A stretch of DNA of 64,000 bases from positions 656,794 to 720,793 of the forward strand of contig LM994626.1 in assembly GCA_000752675.2 (NCBI GenBank). Direction: 5' to 3'. The notes beneath the pieces were generated by a model, which saw nothing but the letters and a program-made list of their open reading frames with translations, ran no database searches and was not told the origin of the DNA. Of this stretch, positions 44,597 through 52,408 are shown in pieces (position 1 is the first letter of the stretch; every line of letters begins with the position of its first letter). Source of the DNA: a bacterium OL-1. Its GTDB lineage: Bacteria > Actinomycetota > Coriobacteriia > Coriobacteriales > Atopobiaceae. Made by a program: the position numbers and the translations under genes.

Positions 44597-44702
44597 CTCA
44601 ACACCCCCTGCCGGGCATGCCCGGCTGACTGCCGCCGAGGCCGCTCCCCGGCAGAGACAACGCGCTCGGTGCCGCACCCGCGCTTCCGCAGACGCGACCC
44701 CG

Positions 44703-45863
44703 CTAGATTCCGGACTCTCCAATCCTCTGGCATGCCTCGCGCAGGCGCTCCGGGGGCATGACCAGGGCAAAGCGCACGTAGCCCTCACCCGAGGGACCAA
44801 AGCTCGCGCCCGGCGTCACAATGACGCCGGCCTTCTCCATGAGCTCGAGCGCAAACGCCTGGGAGTCCATGCGACCATGCGGGATGCGCGCCCACACGAA
44901 CATCGACCCATGAGCGTTGGGGCGCTCCCAGCCAACTGCCTCCAAGCCATCGCAGAGCGCATCCCTACGCTCCTGGTAGAGCAGGCGTTGACGCTCCACC
45001 GAGTCGCGCGGGCCGGTGAGCGCGGCGATGGCCGCGTCCTGCTCGGGCAGGAACATGCCAAAGTCCACCTGGCTGCGGAGCTTGCGCGTGGCGGCCACAA
45101 TATCCTCGCGCCCCACCAAAAACGAGAGGCGCGCGCCGGTCACGTTGAAGGACTTGGAGAGCGAGAGGAACTCCACGCCCACGTCGAGCGCACCTGGGTA
45201 GTCGAGGAAGCTCCCGCCAGCCGGCCCGTCAAAGATGATGTCGGAGTAGGCGTTGTCGTGGATGACCACGATGTCGTGAGCCTTGGCAAAGGCGATGATC
45301 TGCTCGTACACCTCGGGTGTCCCCACGGAGCCAACGGGGTTCGCGGGAAGCGAGACCACCATGTAGCGGGCGGCGTCCGCGACATCTTTGGGAATGCCCT
45401 CGACCCACGGAAGGAAGTCATGCTCGGCCGTGAGCGGGTAGTACCAGGGCTTTGCGCCCGCAAGAAGCGTGCCGGTGGCAAAGACCGGGTAGCACGGGTC
45501 TGGGATAAGAGCCACGTCACCGGGGTCTGCCAGCGCTGCGCACACGTGACCCATACCCTCCTGCGTGCCGCGACAGCTCATGACCATGGAGGGCGTGATG
45601 CTCTCAACGCCAAAGCGGGTGCGATAGTAGTCGCAGACGGCTTGAAGCAGCTCGTCCTTGTCGTGCAGGGCGTACTTCCAGTTGGCAGGGTCTTCGGCGC
45701 TCTTTCGCAGCGCCTCGACCACGTGGTGCGGCGGCTCGAAGTCCGGCGTACCAACCGAGAGGTCAAACACCTCGCGACCCTGTGCCTCGAGCTCGCGGCG
45801 CTTGGCATTGAGCGCGGCAAAGACCTCGTCGCCAAACAGGCCGAGCCTCTTTGAGAACTGCAT
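44703..45863 (-). CDS. Class I/II PLP aminotransferase (DapL/AspC-like)
   Basis: A 386-residue fold-type I aminotransferase. The PLP lysine is in SLSKSFNVTGARLSFLVG (about residue 240). DNAYSDIIFDG, SLPANPVGS and the C-terminal Arg region VRFALVMPPERL are characteristic. The start is the ATG at 45863 with GGAGGGG 5 nt upstream. It resembles LL-diaminopimelate and alanine/aspartate aminotransferases; the sequence does not decide between them. It is followed by the nitroreductase gene. Confidence 0.88.
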   Translation of the reverse strand: MQFSKRLGLFGDEVFAALNAKRRELEAQGREVFDLSVGTPDFEPPHHVVEALRKSAEDPANWKYALHDKDELLQAVCDYYRTRFGVESITPSMVMSCRGTQEGMGHVCAALADPGDVALIPDPCYPVFATGTLLAGAKPWYYPLTAEHDFLPWVEGIPKDVADAARYMVVSLPANPVGSVGTPEVYEQIIAFAKAHDIVVIHDNAYSDIIFDGPAGGSFLDYPGALDVGVEFLSLSKSFNVTGARLSFLVGREDIVAATRKLRSQVDFGMFLPEQDAAIAALTGPRDSVERQRLLYQERRDALCDGLEAVGWERPNAHGSMFVWARIPHGRMDSQAFALELMEKAGVIVTPGASFGPSGEGYVRFALVMPPERLREACQRIGESGI

Positions 45864-46204
45864 GCGCACCCCTCCCTGGATGCAGGCGTAACGTACGCAT
45901 GGGACTGTAGACCACCAACGGCCGCCGGAACACGCCTTGGGACAATGACGCGCCCGATTGTTACATTGGGCGGGGCCGGCGGCAGTACCGGGGCGGTCCA
46001 ACGGTAGCATGGGCGCCCGCGCGAGTCCCTAAGCCCGGCCATACGGCCGTTTGGACCACACGGCACACAAGGCCCACAAGGCACTTCCACCGTTCACCGA
46101 AAATCGGGTCGATAAGTTGCATCGTTATCTTAAATGTTTGAACTTGCGCTCTTTTCTCACCTGCGATGATTCCGCAATGTTCCAACGCATTGTGAAATAT
46201 CAAG

Positions 46205-46220
46205 AGACAATATCCGGTAT
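46205..46220 (+). promoter_or_regulatory. NrdR box 1 (weaker)
   Basis: AGACAATATCCGGTAT matches 11 of 16 positions of the NrdR consensus ACACWATATATWGTGT, as I recall it. Its centre is exactly 32 bp from that of box 2, about three helical turns, as expected for paired NrdR boxes. Confidence 0.55.
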
Positions 46221-46236
46221 TTATCTCGCACACTGG

Positions 46237-46252
46237 GCACAAGATATTGTGG
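46237..46252 (+). promoter_or_regulatory. NrdR box 2
   Basis: GCACAAGATATTGTGG is a near-palindrome matching about 13 of 16 positions of the NrdR consensus. It lies about 120 nt before the nrdD ATG, in the promoter region. NrdR represses ribonucleotide reductase genes when dATP is high. Confidence 0.75.
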
Positions 46253-46374
46253 CATAGTAGACGACACCGCAACGCTGCACTCGCTGCAGCGTGAAGAGAA
46301 ACAAGCCAGCCGCATTGCCAACAGCTGCACGTTTTCAGTCTGTTGTCAGGCAATACTCAAGAGGGAGTGAGCAC

Positions 46375-48597
46375 ATGAAGATTATCAAGCGCAATGGCTC
46401 TGAGGTCACGTTCGACGTCGCAAAGATCGAGAACGCCATCCGCAAGGCCAACATGGAGGTGCCCGAGGACGAGCGCCTCACCGAGCGCGAAATTCGCTTC
46501 GCTTCGCTCAACGTAACCGACGAGTGCATGGAGTCTGGCCACACGGTCACCGTCGAGGAGGTCCAGGACCTCGTCGAGGACCAGCTTATGGCCCTCGACC
46601 ACTTTGAGGTGGCCCGCAAGTACATCATCTACCGCTACGTCCAGAACCAGAAGCGCCAGAAGAACACGACGGACGACAAGATCCTCTCCCTCATCGAGTG
46701 CAACAACGAGGAGGTCAAGCAGGAGAACTCCAACAAGAACCCCACCGTCGTCTCCGTCCAGCGCGACTACATGGCCGGCGAGGTCTCCAAGGACCTCACC
46801 ATGCGCGACCTTCTCCCCGCCGACATTGTCCAGGCGCACGAGGAGGGCATCATCCACTTCCACGATGCCGACTACTACGCGCAGCACATGCACAACTGCG
46901 ACCTCATCAACCTCGACGACATGCTGCAGAACGGCACCGTGATCTCCGGCACGCTCATTGAGCGCCCGCACAGCTTCTCCACCGCCTGCAACATCGCCAC
47001 GCAGATCATCGCCCAGGTGGCCTCCTGCCAGTACGGCGGCCAGTCCATCTCGCTCACGCACCTCGCGCCCTTTGTCGACGTCTCCCGCAAGAAGATCCGT
47101 CGCTCGGTCTACGCCGAGATGGAGACCATTGGCTACAAGGCCACGCCCGAGCAGATCGACGAGATGGTCGAGAAGCGCCTGCGCGACGAGGTCGCGCGTG
47201 GCGTCCAGACCATCCAGTACCAGGTTGTCACCCTCATGACCACCAACGGTCAGGCACCGTTCATCACCGTGTTCATGTACCTCAACGAGGCCCGCAGCGC
47301 GCAGGAGAAGCACGATCTTGCCCTCATCATCGAAGAAATGCTCAAGCAGCGCTACCAGGGCGTCAAGAACGAGAAGGGCGTCTGGATCACCCCGGCGTTC
47401 CCCAAGCTCATCTACGTGCTCGAGGAGGACAACATCCACGAGGGCGACCCGTACTTCTATCTCACCAAGATGGCAGCCAAGTGCACCGCCAAGCGCATGG
47501 TGCCCGACTACATCTCCGAGAAGAAGATGCGCGAGTACAAGCTCTCCAAGGGCGAGACCGAGGGCCACGGCGACGTGTACACCTGCATGGGCTGCCGCTC
47601 CTTCCTCACGCCCGACCGCTCCGGCAACGGCTACGACAACGTTGCCAAGGCCAAGAACTACGAGCCCGGCAAGCCCAAGTACTACGGCCGCTTTAACCAG
47701 GGCGTCGTGACCATCAACCTGCCCGACGTTGCCCTCTCGTCCGACGGCGACATGGACAAGTTCTGGAAGATCTTCGACGAGCGCCTCGAGCTGTGCCACC
47801 GCGCCCTGCGCTGCCGCCACGACCGTCTCTGCGGCACCCTCTCCGACGCGGCGCCCATTCTCTGGCAGTACGGCGCGCTTGCCCGCCTCGACAAGGGCGA
47901 GAAGATCGACAAGCTCCTCTATGGCGGCTACTCCACCATCTCGCTTGGCTATGCTGGCCTCTACGAGTGCGTGAAGTACATGACCGGCAAGAGCCACACC
48001 GACGAGGAGGCCAAGCCCTTCGCGCTCTCCGTCATGCAGCACATGAACGACAAGTGCGCCGAGTGGAAGGAAGCCGAGAACATCGACTACTCGCTCTACG
48101 GCACGCCGCTCGAGTCCACCACGTACAAGTTCGCCAAGTGCCTGCAGAAGCGCTTTGGCGTGGTCAAGGGCATCACCGACCACGGCTACATCACGAACTC
48201 CTACCACGTGAACGTGCGCGAGAAGATCGACGCCTTCACCAAGCTCAAGTTCGAGAGCGAGTTCCAGCGCCTCTCCCCCGGTGGCGCCATCTCCTACGTC
48301 GAGGTGCCCAACATGCAGGACAACCTCGAGGCCGTTATCCGCGTCATGCAGTTCATCTACGAGAACATCATGTACGCCGAGCTCAACACCAAGTCCGACT
48401 ACTGCCAGGTGTGCGGCTACGACGGCGAGATCAAGATCGTGGAGGACGACGGCAAGCTCGTCTGGGAGTGCCCGCACTGCGGCAACCGCGACCAGTCCAA
48501 GCTCAACGTGGCCCGACGCACCTGCGGCTACATTGGCACGCAGTTCTGGAACCAGGGCCGCACGGAAGAGATCAAGGATCGCGTGCTGCACCTGTAA
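46375..48597 (+). CDS. nrdD: Anaerobic ribonucleoside-triphosphate reductase
   Basis: A 740-residue class III reductase that makes dNTPs without oxygen. An ATP-cone regulatory domain is at residues about 1-95 (MKIIKRNGSEVTFDVAKI). The catalytic barrel follows, then a zinc ribbon of paired CxxC (CQVCG ... CPHCG) and the C-terminal glycyl-radical site RRTCGYIGTQFWNQGR. GAGGGAG lies 5 nt before the ATG at 46375. The activating enzyme NrdG is not adjacent as usual but 1.15 kb downstream, beyond a terminator and a toxin-antitoxin pair. Confidence 0.96.
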   Translation: MKIIKRNGSEVTFDVAKIENAIRKANMEVPEDERLTEREIRFASLNVTDECMESGHTVTVEEVQDLVEDQLMALDHFEVARKYIIYRYVQNQKRQKNTTDDKILSLIECNNEEVKQENSNKNPTVVSVQRDYMAGEVSKDLTMRDLLPADIVQAHEEGIIHFHDADYYAQHMHNCDLINLDDMLQNGTVISGTLIERPHSFSTACNIATQIIAQVASCQYGGQSISLTHLAPFVDVSRKKIRRSVYAEMETIGYKATPEQIDEMVEKRLRDEVARGVQTIQYQVVTLMTTNGQAPFITVFMYLNEARSAQEKHDLALIIEEMLKQRYQGVKNEKGVWITPAFPKLIYVLEEDNIHEGDPYFYLTKMAAKCTAKRMVPDYISEKKMREYKLSKGETEGHGDVYTCMGCRSFLTPDRSGNGYDNVAKAKNYEPGKPKYYGRFNQGVVTINLPDVALSSDGDMDKFWKIFDERLELCHRALRCRHDRLCGTLSDAAPILWQYGALARLDKGEKIDKLLYGGYSTISLGYAGLYECVKYMTGKSHTDEEAKPFALSVMQHMNDKCAEWKEAENIDYSLYGTPLESTTYKFAKCLQKRFGVVKGITDHGYITNSYHVNVREKIDAFTKLKFESEFQRLSPGGAISYVEVPNMQDNLEAVIRVMQFIYENIMYAELNTKSDYCQVCGYDGEIKIVEDDGKLVWECPHCGNRDQSKLNVARRTCGYIGTQFWNQGRTEEIKDRVLHL

Positions 48598-48811
48598 GGT
48601 CTGAAACCCTCGCCCCTTTGCCCGTGCTCAAACATCCTCGCACGCTATGCGCGCTGCGGAACTGCGCCGGGACAAAGGGGCGAGGTCTCCCTTACGGGCA
48701 AAGCACGCAAAAGGCACCCTAAGAGCAGAGGGGCGAGGTCTCCGCAGCTGGTGGGGGCAGAAAAGGCTCCTTGCTCGAAAACTGCGACTTAATAGCAGCT
48801 CTCTTGGTAAC

Positions 48812-48836
48812 CGCAGGTATTCTACCTGCGATTTTT
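48812..48836 (+). terminator. Terminator between nrdD and the toxin-antitoxin genes
   Basis: CGCAGGTA-TTC-TACCTGCG, a perfect 8-bp stem, is followed by ATTTTT. It would separate nrdD transcription from the downstream genes. Confidence 0.85.
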
Positions 48837-49105
48837 CTCAGCACGCGATCGTCGGGGGACGAGTAGTTTGTGCGTCTCGTCAGTGTGTCTCCCCGGTACG
48901 CCTCGATGTGTCCACACCGGAGCGGAATTATTGCGCGTTATTTCTAGGTATCGATAAGCTCAACTGGTCAAATGTCGTTCTTGTCAGGAATTTCGCGCAA
49001 TGATTGCGATGGCATTAGGCTGCACCTTGCGAGAGACGAGTCACATCGCGCTTTCGTACGTGATTTGGGACACAGTCATCCGTCGAATCACTCTGCGGTA
49101 TTAAT

Positions 49106-49142
49106 TTGATACTCAATTTGGTACCATATCTGGTATCGAATT
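49106..49142 (+). promoter_or_regulatory. Operator/promoter of the toxin-antitoxin pair
   Basis: Repeated half-sites (GATAC at 49108, GGTACC at 49120, GGTATC at 49132) at about 12-bp spacing sit just before the antitoxin ribosome site. Such repeats fit autoregulation by a Phd/YefM antitoxin. Confidence 0.55.
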
Positions 49143-49162
49143 GCGTCTACAAAGGAGCCCCC

Positions 49163-49453
49163 ATGACTGCCATCTATTCCTCCGCAGCCCTCAAGACGCG
49201 CCAGCGCGAGATCAAGGACATTGCCCGCAAGGACGTGGTCCACATAACCGAGAACGGCAACGCAGCCTTTGTCTTCATGAGCGAGGACCTCTTCGAGGAG
49301 CAGCTCAACAATGCTGCCGAAGAAGCGGCGCTCACGGAGCGCATGCGCGCGTGCATTAAGGCCTCTGATGACTGCTTTGAACAGGGAGAATACATCGAGG
49401 GAACTGATGCATTCTTTAGCGCTCTCGACGAGAGGCTGGCAGCCAATGGCTAA
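49163..49453 (+). CDS. Phd/YefM-type antitoxin
   Basis: A 96-residue protein with the Phd/YefM N-terminal DNA-binding fold (SSAALKTRQREIKDIARKD, VVHITENGNAAFVFMSED). The acidic, probably flexible C-terminus would wrap the toxin. AAAGGAG lies 6 nt before the ATG at 49163. Its end overlaps the toxin start by 8 nt, the classic order. It should neutralise the toxin and repress the operon. Confidence 0.83.
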   Translation: MTAIYSSAALKTRQREIKDIARKDVVHITENGNAAFVFMSEDLFEEQLNNAAEEAALTERMRACIKASDDCFEQGEYIEGTDAFFSALDERLAANG

Positions 49454-49715
49454 GATGCTTTACGCCCTCACGTTTCTTGAGGACGCCGAAACCATCTACT
49501 CCCCTCGCGTTCGCAAGCATCTCGAATCAGTCCTCTCGATGCTCGAAACCTTCCCGGAAAGTGGAACGCTCGTCTCCTCGGAATACCTTAAAAGCAGGTA
49601 TGGAGGAGAAGTACGCCGATGCGATGTTGCGCCGTTCTATATCGTTTACACCTATGAGCGTTCAACCGATACGGTGCGGATACGTGGCCTTGTCCCACAG
49701 CGCTCTACCCACTAG
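49446..49715 (+). CDS. RelE/ParE-superfamily toxin
   Basis: An 89-residue protein with the RelE/ParE strand-rich fold: a helical N-terminus (RVRKHLESVLSMLETFPESG) followed by GEVRRCDVAPFYIVYTYE and VRIRGLVPQRS. The start ATG at 49446 lies inside the end of the antitoxin gene. It may cleave mRNA on the ribosome (RelE) or poison gyrase (ParE); the sequence alone does not decide. nrdG begins 28 nt after its stop, so it shares a transcript with nrdG. Confidence 0.75.
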   Translation: MAKMLYALTFLEDAETIYSPRVRKHLESVLSMLETFPESGTLVSSEYLKSRYGGEVRRCDVAPFYIVYTYERSTDTVRIRGLVPQRSTH

Positions 49716-49743
49716 CACGTCTCAATCCAAAAGGGGTCTTCCC

Positions 49744-50292
49744 ATGAACTACGCAACCATCAAGTACTGTGACATTGCCAACGGGGTCGGAGTGCGCACC
49801 TCGCTCTTTGTCTCTGGCTGCCGTCTGCACTGCAAGAACTGCTTCAACGAGGAGGCATGGAGCTTCTCGGCCGGCAAGCCGTTCACGCAGGAGACCGAGG
49901 AGGAGATCCTCTCGTCACTTGCCGCACCATACGTCGACGGCCTCTCCGTCCTGGGCGGAGAACCCACAGAGCCGGAGAACGCCGCGGCCCTGGCACCCTT
50001 CCTCGAGCGCGTGCGGGCAACCTACCCCGAGAAGAACATCTGGATGTACTCCGGGCGCACCTGGGAGCAGCTCACCGGCAGCGGAGACCACGCCTCGCCC
50101 GATATGGACCGCATTCTCGCCTGCCTGAACGTCCTGGTAGATGGCCCCTTTGTACAGGAGCTGCACGATATCACGCTGCGCTTTCGCGGCTCGTCGAACC
50201 AGCGTCTCATCGATGTCCCCGCAACGCTTGCCACGGGCAAAGTCACCATATGGGAGGACGACCCCCAGTTTGCCCAGCATGCGTGGGCATAA
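49744..50292 (+). CDS. nrdG: Anaerobic ribonucleotide reductase activating protein
   Basis: A 182-residue radical-SAM enzyme that generates the glycyl radical of NrdD. The CxxxCxxC cluster motif is in GCRLHCKNCF (about residues 26-33), and GGEPTEPEN binds SAM. AAGGGG lies about 10 nt before the ATG at 49744. It is separated from nrdD by a terminator and a toxin-antitoxin cassette, and the toxin gene ends 28 nt upstream. It probably depends on the antitoxin promoter or on read-through. Confidence 0.93.
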   Translation: MNYATIKYCDIANGVGVRTSLFVSGCRLHCKNCFNEEAWSFSAGKPFTQETEEEILSSLAAPYVDGLSVLGGEPTEPENAAALAPFLERVRATYPEKNIWMYSGRTWEQLTGSGDHASPDMDRILACLNVLVDGPFVQELHDITLRFRGSSNQRLIDVPATLATGKVTIWEDDPQFAQHAWA

Positions 50293-50294
50293 AT

Positions 50295-50326
50295 AATGGC
50301 GCCCCGGCCGAAACCGGGGCGCCATT
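50295..50326 (+). terminator. Terminator after nrdG
   Basis: AATGGCGCCCCGG and CCGGGGCGCCATT form a perfect 13-bp stem around CCGAAA. T-tract is minimal, but the stem is very stable and is shared by the convergent hsp20 gene. Confidence 0.8.
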
Positions 50327-50362
50327 GCATACTGCGCGCTGCATGGGGCAAAGCCTACGCTG

Positions 50363-50791
50363 CTAGTCGATTGCGACCTTCGTGACGTTGGACTTCTCGG
50401 CCTGCTTGGGGACATTGACGGTAAGGACGCCGCCGTCCATCTTTGCGGTGAGTCCATCCGTCGCGGCATCCTTCAGGTACACGCCACGACTTGCCTGCCA
50501 CTCCGAGGTCTCCTTCTGCAGGTAGTTCTTGTTCTTCTCCTCGTCAGACTCCTTCTTGTCCACCGAGATGGAGAGCCTGCCCTCGTTGAGCTCGACGCCG
50601 ACCTCGTCCTTCTTGACGCCCGGGAGCTCGGCGGTGACCACGTACTTGTCGCCCGCGTCCTCGACGTTCATCTTGAAGGCGTCATCTGCGCTGATCGCTG
50701 CGAGAGGAGCGAAGAAGTCGTCGAAGGCTCCAAACGGCCAAGCCCTGCGAAGTGCCTTCTCGTAGTCACTATAAGGAACCATGCCAGCCAT
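50363..50791 (-). CDS. hsp20: Small heat-shock protein, Hsp20 family
   Basis: A 142-residue chaperone that holds unfolded proteins. The alpha-crystallin domain runs from about 40 to 138 (KMNVEDAGDKYVVTAELPGVKKDEV ... GVLTVNVPK in segments), with the A-x-x-x-n-GvL motif KMDGGVLTVNVPK. The N-terminal arm is short and aromatic (WPFGAFDDFF). The ATG at 50791 has AAGGAG 8 nt upstream. An inverted repeat (CTAAGT/ACTTAG) lies about 110 nt upstream. Confidence 0.92.
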   Translation of the reverse strand: MAGMVPYSDYEKALRRAWPFGAFDDFFAPLAAISADDAFKMNVEDAGDKYVVTAELPGVKKDEVGVELNEGRLSISVDKKESDEEKNKNYLQKETSEWQASRGVYLKDAATDGLTAKMDGGVLTVNVPKQAEKSNVTKVAID

Positions 50792-50897
50792 CGTTACCAC
50801 TCCTTCTATGTGGTGGAAGCCCTTTCTTTGGGCTTCCTTGGGTTCACTCTTATATGTTCCCCGCTGCGATTCCTTTATACACACTATCTAAGGTTTT

Positions 50898-50916
50898 CTA
50901 AGTCAATCGTACTTAG
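50898..50916. promoter_or_regulatory. Inverted repeat before hsp20
   Basis: CTAAGT-N7-ACTTAG is a perfect 6-bp inverted repeat, with another CTAAG 10 nt away, in the hsp20 promoter region. It differs from CIRCE and from the HspR HAIR element (CTTGAGT-N7-ACTCAAG), though it has the same 7-nt spacing as HAIR. Confidence 0.5.
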
Positions 50917-51289
50917 ATATTTCTCAAACCTCGAGGTACAGCAGCCCGCCTCTCTCACCCCAACTACGCCAAACCACGCACGGTCGCGATTGAGCTTTGT
51001 GTGATGCTGGGCTTTTGCCCGTCTCGTCCCTCACCCGTGCGTAGTTCCAACGCCTGACGGGGTAGTGGAATCGCCTCACGCTTCCACCCTCTCTTCCCTC
51101 GAGGCATTTGTGGGGCAAGAATTCGACATCTTGCTGCTCATTCAACGCGAATTCTGTTCGAAAACGACCCGACAACGACAGGGGTTACAGGATGGTTGTT
51201 CTGGCACCCAGGCGTGAACGCCGCAGTGAGAATCGTGGGGAGAACCACAGCGTCTAGACTGGGAAGGCGGCGGACGAGAGGAGCGGCAC
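50917..51289. other. Spacer between hsp20 and the DUF3810 gene
   Basis: About 370 nt between divergent genes. I see no gene or strong hairpin. It should contain the DUF3810 gene promoter. Confidence 0.4.
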
Positions 51290-52408
51290 ATGGCAAGGGG
51301 CGGCCGAGAAAAGCAGGACCAGGCGACAAGGAACCGCCTTGTGGCAGCAGCCCTCCTGGCAGCCGCCTGCCCGCTGCTCGCAATGCTCTTTTCGCAGCCA
51401 AGCCTGCAGGCAATCCTCTTCCCCGGCTACCGACGACTCTCGGAGCTCCTGATGTCCGCGCTCGCCACCGCAACCTCCGTGGCCCCCTTTGCCATCTGGG
51501 ACTGGCTCACGGCAGGCCTTGTGGTGGCGGCCTTCACGACGCTGGTGCGCCGCATCCGCCGTCACCGGCGCATGCTTCCGTGGTTCTCAGTTGTGGCACT
51601 GGTCGTCGCCGCAACGGCACTCCTGGGCACCGCCGGCTGGGCGCTCAACCACTATGCCCCGGAGCTCTCGCAGGACCTTGGCCTTGAGGTTGGCCAGTAC
51701 AGCGAGGACCAGCTTGCCGACGCCACCTCGTACTACCTTAACCAGGCGGCCTCCCGCGCCCAGCTTGTTCCGCGCGAGGAGGACGGCACCCTCTCCCACC
51801 AGGACTTCTACGAGCTGGCACGCATCGCCGGGGCATCGTACGCACCGCTCTCCCAGCGCTACGAGGTCTTCTCAGGCAGCACCGCCCCCGTCAAGTCGCT
51901 CCTGCTCTTTGGCGAGCCCCTGCTCTACAGCGGCCACACGGGAATCTTCTGGGCCGCAACCGCGGAGTCGAGCGTGCCCCTTCACACCGCGATCGCCGAG
52001 CTCCCCTTCACGATGTGCCACGAGGCCGCGCACCGGCTGGGCATAGCCAGCGAGCAGGAAGCCAACTTCTCGGCGTTTCTCGCATGCTCTGCCAGCGATG
52101 ACGTGCGCTTCTCGTACTCTGGCTACTACTCTGCCTTCAACTACTGCGTAAATGCACTGCTGGCACAAGACCCGGAGCGCGCCCAGCAGTTGGTCTCGGA
52201 CGCGCTCGCAGGTGCAAACGGCGCCGGCGTGGCACTCGTGCTGAAAGACCGCGCCGCCACCCAGAAGCACTACCAGGCCTTCGAAGGTCCCTTCGAGGAC
52301 GTGGGCACCACGGTCAACGACACCTACCTCAAGAGCTTTGGCGAGAAGGACGGTGTGCGCTCATACGGCCTGGTTGTTGACTACCTGCTCGCCTGGCTCG
52401 ACGAGTAG
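51290..52408 (+). CDS. DUF3810 membrane protein with zinc-protease-like motif
   Basis: A 372-residue protein with three N-terminal membrane helices (about 18-35, 62-82, 92-115) and a large outside domain. The domain contains MCHEAAHRLGIASEQEANFSAFLAC (in segments HEAAH and EQEANF), an HExxH-like zinc site with downstream Glu. This matches the DUF3810 family, whose substrate is unknown. AGGAG precedes the ATG at 51290. Its 3' end overlaps the convergent alpha-amylase gene by 28 nt. Confidence 0.82.
   Translation: MARGGREKQDQATRNRLVAAALLAAACPLLAMLFSQPSLQAILFPGYRRLSELLMSALATATSVAPFAIWDWLTAGLVVAAFTTLVRRIRRHRRMLPWFSVVALVVAATALLGTAGWALNHYAPELSQDLGLEVGQYSEDQLADATSYYLNQAASRAQLVPREEDGTLSHQDFYELARIAGASYAPLSQRYEVFSGSTAPVKSLLLFGEPLLYSGHTGIFWAATAESSVPLHTAIAELPFTMCHEAAHRLGIASEQEANFSAFLACSASDDVRFSYSGYYSAFNYCVNALLAQDPERAQQLVSDALAGANGAGVALVLKDRAATQKHYQAFEGPFEDVGTTVNDTYLKSFGEKDGVRSYGLVVDYLLAWLDE

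Larger units (their letters stand above)
45864..46374. other. Divergent spacer between aminotransferase and nrdD
   Basis: About 510 nt without a gene. The left part (45950-46060) is GC-rich with short inverted repeats. The right part (46100-46260) is AT-rich and contains the nrdD promoter region with two NrdR-box-like sites. Open frames here, on either strand, lack a ribosome site and family resemblance. Confidence 0.5.
48598..49162 (+). other. Repeat-bearing spacer after nrdD
   Basis: About 565 nt with no gene. CCCTCGCCCCTTTG (48607-48620) is inverted at CAAAGGGGCGAGG (48673-48685), giving a large stem. GGGGCGAGGTCTCC occurs twice (about 48677 and 48731). A T-tailed terminator is at 48812-48836. 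From 48840 on the DNA is less GC-rich and leads to the toxin-antitoxin promoter. Confidence 0.55.

Noticed and set aside
45961-46353. 130-residue minus-strand frame before nrdD
   Set aside because: It covers the nrdD promoter and NrdR boxes, has no ribosome site and no recognisable composition.
46357-48591. 744-residue open frame antisense to nrdD
   Set aside because: Val/Leu/Asp/His-rich shadow of NrdD codon usage with no family resemblance.
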